A program made the position numbers and the translations under genes. 64,000 nt of DNA from CAMASH01 sp041746635 (GTDB lineage Bacteria > Verrucomicrobiota > Verrucomicrobiia > Chthoniobacterales > Terrimicrobiaceae): the NCBI GenBank assembly GCA_041746635.1, contig JBGTGQ010000015.1:62001-126000 (forward strand). Direction: 5' to 3'. This document shows, one piece after another, positions 52,740 through 61,812 of this stretch. Under the pieces are notes generated by a model. That model did no database searches, was not told the origin of the DNA, and was given only the letters and a program-made list of their open reading frames with translations. How positions within the stretch are numbered: position 1 is the first letter of the stretch; each line of letters opens with the position of its first letter.

Positions 52740-54311
52740 CAATTTCCCCTCGATCATCCCTTCGATCAGAAGCGCCGCCAGAGGTTCCGTCTCCTTATCC
52801 AATTCGTTCAGGGCGGATTTTAGTTTTTGTAGAGACCGAGCCTCCCTCGCCCGGTGAACTTTTTTGACCAAGGCGGCAATGGCGGACCGCTCCACCTCCG
52901 TCACGACACCGCCGAGGCGTTGCAACGCTGTCTGCACCGCGGGTAGCATTTCGTCGGCTTTCAAACACGCCTCGGTGAACTGCCGGTCATCCATGTCTTC
53001 AAAAGCATGCTCGAGCGAATCGGCCAGCATTTTTTCCACCGCCTCGTCGCTCACTTCCACCGCGCTGCGGATTGCGACCTTGGTATCAAGACCCGTAGCC
53101 ACGTCGCGAGCCAGCACGTGCAACAGGCCATTGGCATCCAACTCGAATTGCACTCCCACCCGCGCCTGACCGCGCGGAGCCGGAGTGAAGGGAATTTCGA
53201 ATTCGCCCAGTTTCCAGTTGTCCTTCGCCATTTCCCGCTCGCCTTGCAGCACACTGATCCGCATCGAAGCTTGGTTGGCTGCGGCATTGGCAAACATTTC
53301 CCCCGCTTTGCACGGAATGGTGGTGTTGCGTGGGATGAGCACATTCATCAGTCCGCCCAAGGTTTCCAGGCCAAGGGAAAGTGGCGTGACGTCGAGCAGG
53401 GTGACATTGGACACCGAGCCGTCGAGAATCCCGGCCTGGATGGCGGCCCCGAGCGCAACGGCTTCGTCGGGATGTTGGGTGACGTTGGGTTGGCGGCCGA
53501 ACACCTCGCGCACAAACTCCCGCACCAGCGGCATGCGCGTGACCCCTCCCACGAGGAGGACTTCGTCAATGTCCTGCGCTTCCAGCCCGGCATCACGAAG
53601 TGAACGCAGACAATGCAAACGCGTGCGTTCGATGATCGCGATGGCGGATGGCGAATGGCGGATGGCGGAATGGTTCTTCTTCAGTTCGGCGGCATCGAAA
53701 ATGGAGATCGCACGTTCCTCCGCCAAGGCCGCGTCCAGATCGTCGCCCCCCAGGCGGGTGTCGCCGTTGGTGGAAAGAACCTGAAAAACTCCGCCGCTCA
53801 ATTCGAGCACGGACACATCAAAGGTGCCGCCACCGAGATCATAAACGACGACCTTGCTTTTCTCTCCCAGCCGGTTGAGGCCATAGGCGAGCGCCGCCGC
53901 GGTGGGTTCGGCCAGCAGCCGTTCGACAGTGAAGCCCGCCAACTCGCCCGCGCGTTTGGTCGCCGCGCGCTGGGCGTCGTTGAAATACGCCGGCACCGTG
54001 ATCACAGCCCGATCCACGACCTGACCCAGAACGCGCTCGGCGTCGGCTTTCAGCCTCTTCAAAATCAAGGCGGAAACTTCCTCGGGAGAAATTTTCCCTC
54101 CCGGCTTTCCCATCATTCGCTTGATCGAGAGAACGGCCTTCTCGCGGTGAACCAGGGCGGCCCGACCGACCACGGGTTCGCCATTTTCCGGGAAATACAC
54201 CGCGGAAGGCGTGAGCCGGTGTCCTTCCGCATCGGCGAAAAGAACCGGAAAACCGGTGTCCATCGCGCCGATGAGAGAGTTGGTGGTGCCAAGGTCAATG
54301 CCGACGATCAT
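52737..54311 (-). CDS. hscA: HscA-like Hsp70 with large gaps in the ATPase domain
   Basis: A 524-residue Hsp70 encoded with HscB and an IscA-type protein, so an HscA role in Fe-S assembly is likely. ATPase motifs present are GIDLGTTNS, VVYDLGGGTFDVS and LLVGGVTRMP; the substrate domain has LLDVTPLSLG and IPRNTTIP. Compared with E. coli HscA (616 residues), about 33 residues of subdomain IB and 55-60 of subdomain IIB are missing. At the IIB gap the residues SAIRHSPSAIA come from a tandem heptamer at 53641-53668. Whether ATP can still be bound and hydrolysed is doubtful. Confidence 0.85.
   Translation of the reverse strand: MIVGIDLGTTNSLIGAMDTGFPVLFADAEGHRLTPSAVYFPENGEPVVGRAALVHREKAVLSIKRMMGKPGGKISPEEVSALILKRLKADAERVLGQVVDRAVITVPAYFNDAQRAATKRAGELAGFTVERLLAEPTAAALAYGLNRLGEKSKVVVYDLGGGTFDVSVLELSGGVFQVLSTNGDTRLGGDDLDAALAEERAISIFDAAELKKNHSAIRHSPSAIAIIERTRLHCLRSLRDAGLEAQDIDEVLLVGGVTRMPLVREFVREVFGRQPNVTQHPDEAVALGAAIQAGILDGSVSNVTLLDVTPLSLGLETLGGLMNVLIPRNTTIPCKAGEMFANAAANQASMRISVLQGEREMAKDNWKLGEFEIPFTPAPRGQARVGVQFELDANGLLHVLARDVATGLDTKVAIRSAVEVSDEAVEKMLADSLEHAFEDMDDRQFTEACLKADEMLPAVQTALQRLGGVVTEVERSAIAALVKKVHRAREARSLQKLKSALNELDKETEPLAALLIEGMIEGKL
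53641..53668 (-). repeat. Four tandem heptamers (ATGGCGG family) inside hscA
   Basis: ATGGCGG, ATGGCGA, ATGGCGG, ATGGCGG in direct tandem, with a fifth partial copy (AATGG). They lie in frame inside hscA at the place where about 55-60 residues of the ATPase domain are lost. Confidence 0.85.
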
Positions 54312-54321
54312 CCGGCGGAGC

Positions 54322-54357
54322 CTGAACGCTCAAGGTGGAATTTTCAACGCTCAACAT
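54322..54357. repeat. Heptamer repeat (TCAAC family) between hscA and hscB
   Basis: GAACGCTCAA, then TCAACGC and TCAACAT. The stop codon of hscB (54351-54353) is made from the last heptamer. It fills the 39-nt gap to hscA. Confidence 0.55.
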
Positions 54358-54911
54358 CCCGCATTCTCCAAGCGGAATTCGGTTTCGCTTAACTCCGCTT
54401 GCCAGCGGGTGAGATAAGCCAGTCCCGAGGCAAGACTTTCCAGCTCTTCGGCACGGACCTCCGGCCAACGGGCGTCGAGGTTGATTAACTCACGTTCCCG
54501 CAGGCTGCGGGTGGTCGCGACGGATTCACTGACTTCGCGCAGATGCCGCAGCACGGCATGCCGTTCTTTGGTGAGCAAAGCCCGGGCGAGCGAGGTTTGG
54601 GTTTTTTCCAGGCGAGGCTGCAGTGCCCTGGCCTGCTGCAAGCACCCGCCGACCTTCAGAAACAATTCCTGATGCGGAGGGAGGGATTTTTTTTCCACAC
54701 CACCGAAGTGCAGTTCGAGCAAATGCCGCAGCCGCGCCGCCGGATCGAGCAAAGTTTTGTACGCTTCCTGCACGGTGCGGAATTTTTCGTCATCACCCTG
54801 ACTGGAGTCCGGATGCGCCAGGGCGGCCAGTTGCAGGTATTTTTCTTTGAGCGCATCCGCAGCGAGCACCGGCCGGCGCGGAAAGCCGAATAGGGCAAAA
54901 AAATCCGTCAC
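54351..54911 (-). CDS. hscB: HscB-like J-domain co-chaperone
   Basis: 186 residues. J domain with the HPD motif (AHPDSS) after helix II, then a helical C-terminal part (about 75-180) like the IscU-binding domain of HscB. It should stimulate the HscA ATPase. The GTG at 54911 is chosen because it overlaps the upstream IscA-type stop as GTGA; an ATG at 54938 would lie inside that gene. The last residues and stop come from a short repeat. Confidence 0.85.
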   Translation of the reverse strand: MTDFFALFGFPRRPVLAADALKEKYLQLAALAHPDSSQGDDEKFRTVQEAYKTLLDPAARLRHLLELHFGGVEKKSLPPHQELFLKVGGCLQQARALQPRLEKTQTSLARALLTKERHAVLRHLREVSESVATTRSLRERELINLDARWPEVRAEELESLASGLAYLTRWQAELSETEFRLENAGC

Positions 54912-55279
54912 GCGGAGAAACTCTCCCCGCACGAACAATGAGCTACCGCGTTGGGGTTGGTCACTTTGAAGCCGCCCTTTTGCAAATCATCGCTGAAATC
55001 CAATTCCGACCCGCTGACAAACAGTGCGCTCTTGGGATCAACCACGACGTTAACCTGATTCGACACCACGAGGATGTCACGATTGACCGGGCCATCCACC
55101 AGATCCATTTTGTACTGCAGCCCCGAGCAGCCTCCGCCGATCACCGCGACCCGCAAAGCCCCCTGCGCCCGCCCCTGTTTTTCCAGCAGGGAGCGCAATT
55201 TGGCGCTGGCCGCATCCTTCACCCGGATCAGTTTTTCGTTGCCGATCTTGTAGTTGATCGGCGTGGCGGTGGTTTCCAT
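54908..55279 (-). CDS. A-type Fe-S carrier (IscA/ErpA family)
   Basis: 123 residues. The three conserved cysteines are in GGGCSGLQY and near the end in HCSCGESF, the A-type carrier pattern. It binds and passes Fe-S clusters or iron. The first 15 residues are an extension. It is first in the iscA-hscB-hscA operon. Cysteine desulfurase and IscU genes are not in this window. Confidence 0.92.
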   Translation of the reverse strand: METTATPINYKIGNEKLIRVKDAASAKLRSLLEKQGRAQGALRVAVIGGGCSGLQYKMDLVDGPVNRDILVVSNQVNVVVDPKSALFVSGSELDFSDDLQKGGFKVTNPNAVAHCSCGESFSA

Positions 55280-55512
55280 GAGACCCTAGTATGCTTTCAA
55301 CCCGGTTGCCACGCAAGAGAGGGCGGGATATTTATCGTTTTGCCCGTCACTTCACGACCGAAAGAAAGTTAATCAGGTCCACGAGGACAATACCGACTAC
55401 GAGCATCAACCCCGCCCTCAAGATATCCGCGAACACATGGTTGGGCGCAAAGAATTCTTTCGGACATTAAGCAAATCCCAGCGCAGTGGTCAGGGTTGTT
55501 CGATCCGGTGGA
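55280..55512. other. Intergenic stretch between iscA-like gene and amidase gene
   Basis: A minus-strand frame ending at 55347 reads AGLMLVVGIVLVDLINFLSVVK, shortened here to its hydrophobic core LVVGIVLVDLINF. It could be the end of a lost membrane protein or a tiny one-helix protein, but no start is convincing. Nothing else is seen. Confidence 0.3.
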
Positions 55513-56868
55513 TCAAATTGAGCTATTCCGGGAAGGCGAAGCCGGCTTGGGCTTGATGAGAAAGTCCCAAGGGTAAACGGAGGGGCGCTTTTTCACCGCG
55601 ACCTCAACGAGGCGTCCCGCATTGAGTAATGCCGCCTCGCTGTTGCGCGGACCGACAAGCTGGAGACTCGTAACCGGAACTCCCGCATGGCGCAGGGGAA
55701 TGGGCATCGCGAGAGCGGGATTACCCGCAAAATTCACCGCCACGGTGTTTTGCTGGTTAAGCACGTGGGCCTCGAGGACGCCAACTCTGAGATCGGGCGG
55801 AATGGGCGGCGGCGTGATCTGCATGGTGGGCAAGGCGATGAAATCAACTTTCTTGAAGACGCTTTTCAGTTCCCTTTGCCAGGCGGCCTGACGCGCTACC
55901 GCTTCCTTGTAGCCGTTGTTGTAGGCGAGGCGGCCGGCTGTGATGGCGGACTTTGTCCGTCCGCTGATGCCGATTTTTGTCCGGTATTGCCGGTCGCTGA
56001 TCCAGGCTCCGGCGGCGGCGATAATGTTTCCGTCGCCCTTGGCCTGATCCCATTTCCCGCGAAAATCATTGTCGAGGAGGACAACTTGGAAGCCGGCCTT
56101 GGCCAGGGCCTGGTCCACGGCCTCATCAATTCGGGGGTCCGTGCCCGGAAGTCTCAGGCGTCCGACTCGGATGCCGGCGGCGGAGGGACTGGCGGCTTTG
56201 GCGGCGGCATATTTTCCCGCGAAACCTTCCTGCAGGAGGTCCATGCCTTTCGCGGTGTCCGCGATGTCCCGGGCCATCGGCCCGACGGTATCAAGGTGCT
56301 CGGGTTCGATAGGATGCACCCCATCAATGGAGATCAACCCACGAGTGGTCTTCAAGCCGACCACCCCACTGCAGGCAGCGGGCACACGAACTGATCCGGC
56401 CGTGTCAGTGCCAAAGGCAACATCGGCCAGTCCGAGGGCCACGGCCACAGCGGAACCGCACGAGGAGCCCCCTGGAATGAGGGGTCGCCAGCCGCTGAGT
56501 GGGCTTTTCGGCGTTCCGAAGTGTGCGTTGAAACCGGAGGGAGCCAGCGCGAACTCACCCAGGTTTGTCTTTCCCACAATGAGCACATTACGTTGCCGGG
56601 CGATGGCCAGACAGGGCGCGTCCGCCTTGGCCGGCTGGCCGGTCCGGTCGAGATAGGCTGAGCCGGCGGTGGTCACCACGCCCTTCATGTCGATGTTGTC
56701 CTTAATGCCGAGCTTCAACTGCTGGCTGTCATTCGAAGGCGGCCAGTAGCGGATAAAAGCGCGTTTTCCGGGTGAGTCGGAGGAGAGTTTGGGAATCGAG
56801 CAACCACTGATGGAAACCACCACGGCAAGCAGAAGAGAGAGAGAAACAGGGGATGAAAATGTGTTCAT
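55513..56868 (-). CDS. Lipoprotein amidase (amidase signature family)
   Basis: A 451-residue hydrolase. A lipoprotein signal ends in SISGC, so Cys is probably lipidated. The Lys-Ser-Ser triad is visible in LGIKDNID (Lys), GGSSCGSAVAVA (Ser) and TDTAGSVRVPAACSG (nucleophile Ser). It would act on amide bonds in the periplasm or on the outer membrane. The ATG at 56868 is used; the frame is open much further, but without the signal. It lies 44 nt downstream of the LolA-like gene and may belong to that operon. Confidence 0.88.
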   Translation of the reverse strand: MNTFSSPVSLSLLLAVVVSISGCSIPKLSSDSPGKRAFIRYWPPSNDSQQLKLGIKDNIDMKGVVTTAGSAYLDRTGQPAKADAPCLAIARQRNVLIVGKTNLGEFALAPSGFNAHFGTPKSPLSGWRPLIPGGSSCGSAVAVALGLADVAFGTDTAGSVRVPAACSGVVGLKTTRGLISIDGVHPIEPEHLDTVGPMARDIADTAKGMDLLQEGFAGKYAAAKAASPSAAGIRVGRLRLPGTDPRIDEAVDQALAKAGFQVVLLDNDFRGKWDQAKGDGNIIAAAGAWISDRQYRTKIGISGRTKSAITAGRLAYNNGYKEAVARQAAWQRELKSVFKKVDFIALPTMQITPPPIPPDLRVGVLEAHVLNQQNTVAVNFAGNPALAMPIPLRHAGVPVTSLQLVGPRNSEAALLNAGRLVEVAVKKRPSVYPWDFLIKPKPASPSRNSSI

Positions 56869-56912
56869 GACTTGCGGGTAGTTAACGCTGGCGGGAGATA
56901 ATGCAAAGAGTT

Positions 56913-57722
56913 TCACTGCGGAGCATTCACGGCGGCGGACTGCGGAGCGGACAAATCGCCGAGTCCTTCGGGCGTGAGTTCCTGCTCGCTGAACGTGATG
57001 CCCCGCAGCAGACGGGAGCCGTCGAGGTCGGTGAGCGAGTCGCTCTTTGATTTGCGCACGGTCAGGTTGGCGGGAAGATTGCGTTTGCCTTGCGGCACCA
57101 CCCGGGTCGTCTCGACCCGGCGGGCGAGCTGGCCGGACGGCAGGTATTTTTCCACCCGAAGTGGCACCAACCGGCGCGGGTCGATCCAACTGCGCACCCG
57201 CCCGTAAATGGACGAATCGCCTGCGCCAGGTTTCGATTCAAGAATCTGACAGGTCACATTATCGACCACTTCGGTGCCATCGAGCTTTTGGTTTTTCCAA
57301 GCGAAGAAATTTTCGACGGTGTCGGCGATGGAGAGGTCGCTGCCGAACAAAGGACCGGCGATTTGCCCGCCGGTGAGCGTTTGCACTTTGCCGTCAGCCG
57401 TGCGGATGGCCCCGCTCAACGAGCCCCCGGCGGATTGACGGACCAGAATACCTTCGCCCTTGCGCTCCTTCGGCCAAAGAACCTGGTAAACGGCAACGGC
57501 ACTGTTCCTCGCACGCCTCTGCTTGATTTGAATTTGCAGGGTCTCTTTTTTGGTTCCGGGGGGTTGTTGGATCTCCATGCGCAACCGCACATAGGAATTA
57601 CCATCCTCCTCGCTCAGGCGGGCGGCGAGGTCTTTGGCGGATAGAGGTTCGGACTCGGCGGCTTGGAGAGAACCTGCCAGGCAGAGTAACATGAGGTAGC
57701 GGTGGGGTTTCATAAATATCAT
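56913..57722 (-). CDS. LolA-like outer-membrane lipoprotein-sorting protein
   Basis: 269 residues with a signal peptide (LMLLCLAGSLQA). Pattern YVRLRMEIQQPPGTKKE...YQVLWPKERKGEGILV and a late SWIDPRRLVPLRVEKY matches the LolA-like (outer membrane lipoprotein-sorting) family, a hydrophobic half-barrel that carries lipids. The start ATG overlaps the stop of the ABC permease by one base, so it probably receives the cargo of that transporter. Confidence 0.85.
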   Translation of the reverse strand: MIFMKPHRYLMLLCLAGSLQAAESEPLSAKDLAARLSEEDGNSYVRLRMEIQQPPGTKKETLQIQIKQRRARNSAVAVYQVLWPKERKGEGILVRQSAGGSLSGAIRTADGKVQTLTGGQIAGPLFGSDLSIADTVENFFAWKNQKLDGTEVVDNVTCQILESKPGAGDSSIYGRVRSWIDPRRLVPLRVEKYLPSGQLARRVETTRVVPQGKRNLPANLTVRKSKSDSLTDLDGSRLLRGITFSEQELTPEGLGDLSAPQSAAVNAPQ

Positions 57723-58840
57723 CAGGCTCCATGGAGGGCGGCGCTGGGATTCAAGCGCGAACTGCGCCAGGCGGGATAAAGCCCGCTCATCACTCCGACC
57801 AGCACGGCAATGGCCACCGAGGTCGCGAGAAGAATAGGGCTCAGGTCCGGTTCGAGAAGACCACGAATGGCCGGTAGCTTTTCCAGAATTTTCACCCCCA
57901 CCACTCCAAAAAATACCCCTATAATTCCGCCGAGAAAGCCCAGCAACGCGGACTCCCAGAGAATCATTCGGACAATCCGGGAGCGCTTCCAACCGATGGC
58001 CAGAAGGATGCAAATCTCTTGTTTGCGTTCGAAAACGGTCATGAGCATCGTGTTCATCACGCCGAGGATGCCGACCAGGATGGCGAGCAGCGAGGTACCC
58101 CAGCTCATGGCCTTGATGAATCGAAATCCCTGGCTCTGGCCGATGTGCCCACTCGCCGGCACGGCCTTGGCCTCGGGAATCAGCCGGTTAATCTCCTGGC
58201 AGAGGATTTTGATTTCTGCCTCGGTCGTCCCGGACGCGACCCGGACATCAATGTTGTTGATGCGGCCCTCGTTGCCGGTGATGGCCTGCAAAACTGGCAG
58301 GGCCAGGATCACCGAGCCATTCTCCACCAGCGCACCGCCATCCACAATTCCCACCACGGTGAGTTCCTCGGTCTCAATTTGAATCGGATCACCGACTTTT
58401 TTATGGAGCATTTCCGCGGCGGCGAGTCCGAGGACGACGGCGGGTTCGGTGGCATCGTTCGGCATGCGGCCGGAAACAATTTTGAGATTCTGCCATTCGT
58501 AGCCGCCCCATTCGCGGCCCGAGACAATGATCATGGCCGCGTCCTCCACGCCCATGATTTGCACCAGCAGGCTGCTGGTGGCTTCCACCTGCGGCAAACC
58601 GGCAATGCGGTCCCGCGCTTCGGCGGGAAAAGGGGTGGGAACCAGCGTGGCACCCATGTTGTTGATGACAATATCGGTGCCGCGAACCTCCATGCCAGTC
58701 GTCCAGCCTTTTTCAAAACCCTGCGAAATCCCCACCAGCGCCACCACGGCGGCAATGCCGATGGAAATTCCCGCCAGCGTCAGCCCGGTCCGCACGGGAC
58801 GGCGCCACAAGCCACGCACAACGATGAGAAGAAAGGTCAT
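57722..58840 (-). CDS. MacB/LolE-type ABC transporter permease
   Basis: 372 residues. An N-terminal helix (RTGLTLAGISIGIAAVV) is followed by a periplasmic domain (about 40-240) and three C-terminal helices with the FtsX core (MTVFERKQEICILLAIGWKR, ESALLGFLGGIIG). This family moves lipoproteins or lipids through mechanotransmission. It follows the ATPase gene, with the stop/start almost touching. Confidence 0.92.
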   Translation of the reverse strand: MTFLLIVVRGLWRRPVRTGLTLAGISIGIAAVVALVGISQGFEKGWTTGMEVRGTDIVINNMGATLVPTPFPAEARDRIAGLPQVEATSSLLVQIMGVEDAAMIIVSGREWGGYEWQNLKIVSGRMPNDATEPAVVLGLAAAEMLHKKVGDPIQIETEELTVVGIVDGGALVENGSVILALPVLQAITGNEGRINNIDVRVASGTTEAEIKILCQEINRLIPEAKAVPASGHIGQSQGFRFIKAMSWGTSLLAILVGILGVMNTMLMTVFERKQEICILLAIGWKRSRIVRMILWESALLGFLGGIIGVFFGVVGVKILEKLPAIRGLLEPDLSPILLATSVAIAVLVGVMSGLYPAWRSSRLNPSAALHGA

Positions 58841-58841
58841 G

Positions 58842-59519
58842 TCAATTGTCCGCCGGTGCGACGATGCGTCCGTCCTTCATTTCAATGATCCGAGAAGCGC
58901 TGCGCGCGATGGCAGGATCGTGGGTCACGAGCACGAGCGTCATACCGCGATCGCGGTGAAGCCGGACGATGAGATCCATGATCATGACAGCATTCTCGCT
59001 GTCGAGGTTGCCGGTTGGTTCGTCCGCGAGCAGAACGGAAGGTTCATTGGCCAGGCTGCGGGCGATGGCGACACGTTGTCGTTCGCCCCCGGAAAGTTTG
59101 GTGGGGAAATGGTCGAGGCGTTGTTCCAGTCCGACGGATTGCAACAATTCCCGGGCGCGCTCGCGTCGCGCCGGGGCGGTCAGGCTGCCTTCAAACATCG
59201 GGATCTGAACGTTCTCGATCGCTGTGAAGGTGGGCAACAAATGGAACGCCTGGAAAATAAAACCAATCTCATGAGCGCGATAGGCCGCGAGGTCGGGTAA
59301 GTCGGGGAGCGATTTCCCGCGATAGAGCAACGACCCCGCCCCCGGCCGGTCGAGAGCCCCCAACATCTGGAGCAAGGTTGATTTTCCGCAACCGCTCGGG
59401 CCCGTGATGGCGATGAACTCCCCTTCCCCGATGCGAAAATCCACCCCGCGCAATGCCCGCACCTGACCGCCGTCGAATACTTTCTCTAAACCCCGCGCTT
59501 CAAACACCCCGGCATTCAT
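58842..59519 (-). CDS. LolD/MacB-type ABC transporter ATPase
   Basis: 225 residues. Walker A GPSGCGKST, Q-loop FIFQAFHLLP, signature LSGGERQRVAIARSL, Walker B VLLADEPTGNLD and switch His in VTHDP are all present. The ATG at 59519 overlaps the stop of the desaturase gene as ATGA; another ATG at 59534 lies inside that gene. It should power the permease encoded next. Confidence 0.93.
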   Translation of the reverse strand: MNAGVFEARGLEKVFDGGQVRALRGVDFRIGEGEFIAITGPSGCGKSTLLQMLGALDRPGAGSLLYRGKSLPDLPDLAAYRAHEIGFIFQAFHLLPTFTAIENVQIPMFEGSLTAPARRERARELLQSVGLEQRLDHFPTKLSGGERQRVAIARSLANEPSVLLADEPTGNLDSENAVMIMDLIVRLHRDRGMTLVLVTHDPAIARSASRIIEMKDGRIVAPADN

Positions 59520-60460
59520 GAGGATGCCCGCCATTGCCCGCCCACGCGCGGATCAGTCAGCGAGCGCAATAAATGCAGCAGAGCGGAACGGTAGCTCGGA
59601 AAAGGAGCCACTTCATCCGGGCTCTTTGGTTCGAGGGAGGCAACATATTTTGGCAACTCGGCATGGGTCACCCCAGCGTGTTCATGATGCACCCCATGGT
59701 AGGGTTCGTGCAGGAGGGTGAAGGCCACGAAATGCCCGAGCCAGTCGCGGCACACGATGCTCCGGGTCGCGCTGTTTGGGGTGTGGCCGGTCATACCCAC
59801 ATGCTCGATGTATTTGCGCCAGCTTTGCAAATTGCCGGTGATGAAGGCGGGGACCAAAAACATCCAAAGGAAATAAGACCACACATTCAACCAGGCAACC
59901 GCGCTCAGAATGCCGATCCAGATCGCGGCGATGACAGCGAGTTCGCGCCAGATTTGCCGGCGCACCTTGGGAGCGCGAATGGGCGAATCTTTGCGCAAAA
60001 AGGTGCGGTAAAACAGAAACGGGGTGTAGATGATACCGAAGTTCAGCTCCAGGAACGCGGCCAGGATTCGCGCGGGGCGCGAGACTTTGGGCAGAACGAA
60101 TGGCCACAATTCCTCGTCCCGCTCGGTGGCCAGATGCATGTGGTGGGACTGGTGGGAGGCGCGATAGAGCGTGAAACTCATGAAGCTGAAAATGCCAATC
60201 AAAAAGCCGTCCAGATCATTCAGAAACCGGCTTTTTCTCAGCAACCCATGGGAGGCTTCATGAAAAGCGATGACCTGTCCGTGCATGAGGTGACTGACGA
60301 CCAGCACGAGCCCGACGGAAAGCCAGGTCCAGCCCTGATACAGGGCCACGCCCAACCCAATCTGGGTCAGCAGCAGGCTGATCGAAATAATCGGAAACGC
60401 TGCCTGACTCACCCAATGCGGGGCTTCGCTTGTCTCCATAGGTTGCGTCATGGCGGTCAT
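59516..60460 (-). CDS. Membrane fatty-acid desaturase
   Basis: A 314-residue di-iron desaturase or hydroxylase. The three His boxes are HEASH, HQSHH and HHEH, between four or more membrane helices. It would introduce a double bond or hydroxyl into an acyl chain, presumably the PKS product. It lies between the condensation-domain gene (5-nt gap) and the ABC ATPase gene. Several starts (60460, 60451, 60439) are possible. Confidence 0.9.
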   Translation of the reverse strand: MTAMTQPMETSEAPHWVSQAAFPIISISLLLTQIGLGVALYQGWTWLSVGLVLVVSHLMHGQVIAFHEASHGLLRKSRFLNDLDGFLIGIFSFMSFTLYRASHQSHHMHLATERDEELWPFVLPKVSRPARILAAFLELNFGIIYTPFLFYRTFLRKDSPIRAPKVRRQIWRELAVIAAIWIGILSAVAWLNVWSYFLWMFLVPAFITGNLQSWRKYIEHVGMTGHTPNSATRSIVCRDWLGHFVAFTLLHEPYHGVHHEHAGVTHAELPKYVASLEPKSPDEVAPFPSYRSALLHLLRSLTDPRVGGQWRASS

Positions 60461-60465
60461 CGGCG

Positions 60466-61812
60466 TCAGATCGTAAGAGCGGCGGCGCGGCGTTTTGGTG
60501 ATGGACTCGAGAGATTTAGCAAAGACAGAAACAGGCTGTGAAGAGTTTCGATATCACCGGGGGAAAACAGCGCCTTGCGGTAAAGCCAGATGACTTCCAG
60601 CCGGTCGCCCATCTCGGTGATTTCGCAGCCGAGATCGAAGCGCGCCGTCCCGGTCGAACACATGCGGAGCTGGACGGACAGGCCCGGAACATCAATGTCC
60701 GGGATGGGATGGTTTTGCAAAGCGAAGCGCACGTCGAAAATGGGATTGTGGTCAGGAGTGGGCGGGTCGTCGAGCGCCCGCACAAGCTCGGCGAAGGGCA
60801 TGGCATTGGCAAATGAATCCACTGCCATTTGATGCGTTTCGCGAACACTGTCCTCCAGGGTCCGGTCCGGCACGACCCGGCCCCGCAGCGGCACATTGCC
60901 CGAGCAATAACCCATGGTTTCGCGCACGGCCTGCTTCGCCCGGTTTGCCACCGGAGTGCCCACCACGATGTCTGTCTCCCCCGTCCAACGGGAAAGCGTG
61001 ATCTGAAATGTCGTCAGCAGCGCGCTGAAAAGCGTCGCGTCGGAACGCCGGGCCAAATCGCGCACCGCGTTAGTGACCTCCGCCGGAATAAATCTCACCT
61101 CCCGTTCGAGCCGTCGGGATGCGCCAGTCGCGGGCGGGTTCCACAGTCGCGGCGCGCCCGCCAGCTGGATCTTCCAGAAGGAGGCATGTTCCTCGAGTTT
61201 CTTCGGCGGCCAGGCCGCACGCTCCGCCGCCCCCCAGTCGGAGTACGAAAGTGCCACCGGCTGAAGGCCACCCAGTGCGCCCATGGCACCCAGGAGATAG
61301 GCCGCAAAGATATCCTGCACAAAAACCCCCAGGGTCCAGCCATCGGCAATGGCGTGATGGATTGCAAAAACCAGCACCAAGTCTTCCGGCCCGCGACGCA
61401 GCACCTCGACACGATAGAGGGGGCCGCGGAGAAGATCGAAAGGGCGGGCAAAAAATTCCTGCATGCGTTCTTCGAGTGCTTCGGCGCGGGACTCGGCCGC
61501 AGTCAGTTCGTGAAAAGCCATCACCGGCGCACATGTCGTCCGGATCAATTGCAAGGGCTGGGTTTTGCCGGGTAGAATGGACAAACGCAGCACTTCCTGG
61601 CGGTCCACCACCCGCTGCATGGCCACCTCGCATTCCTTGGGCGAGATTTTGCTCCGCACTTCCATGAAAGTACAGATGTGATGAGAAACGTCGGCCACCG
61701 GAACGGGAGAGGCCTCCCAAAGTTCCCGTTGGGAAAACGTGAGCGGTTGCAGCCGGGCCTCGCCCGTCTCCAGCCATTGCTTTAATCGCGAGCGGTTATC
61801 CACCGGCATCAA
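60466..61812 (-). CDS. Stand-alone condensation-domain protein
   Basis: 448 residues of NRPS-type condensation fold. The catalytic motif is HHAIADGW, and latch/core motifs include LTFSQRELWE at the start, VVGTPVANRA and PHNP-like DHNPIFDV. Such free domains join acyl-ACP to an amine or alcohol, for example an amino acid, sugar or glycerol. It overlaps the PKS gene as ATGA, so it probably releases or couples the ACP-bound chain. Confidence 0.88.
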   Translation of the reverse strand: MMPVDNRSRLKQWLETGEARLQPLTFSQRELWEASPVPVADVSHHICTFMEVRSKISPKECEVAMQRVVDRQEVLRLSILPGKTQPLQLIRTTCAPVMAFHELTAAESRAEALEERMQEFFARPFDLLRGPLYRVEVLRRGPEDLVLVFAIHHAIADGWTLGVFVQDIFAAYLLGAMGALGGLQPVALSYSDWGAAERAAWPPKKLEEHASFWKIQLAGAPRLWNPPATGASRRLEREVRFIPAEVTNAVRDLARRSDATLFSALLTTFQITLSRWTGETDIVVGTPVANRAKQAVRETMGYCSGNVPLRGRVVPDRTLEDSVRETHQMAVDSFANAMPFAELVRALDDPPTPDHNPIFDVRFALQNHPIPDIDVPGLSVQLRMCSTGTARFDLGCEITEMGDRLEVIWLYRKALFSPGDIETLHSLFLSLLNLSSPSPKRRAAALTI

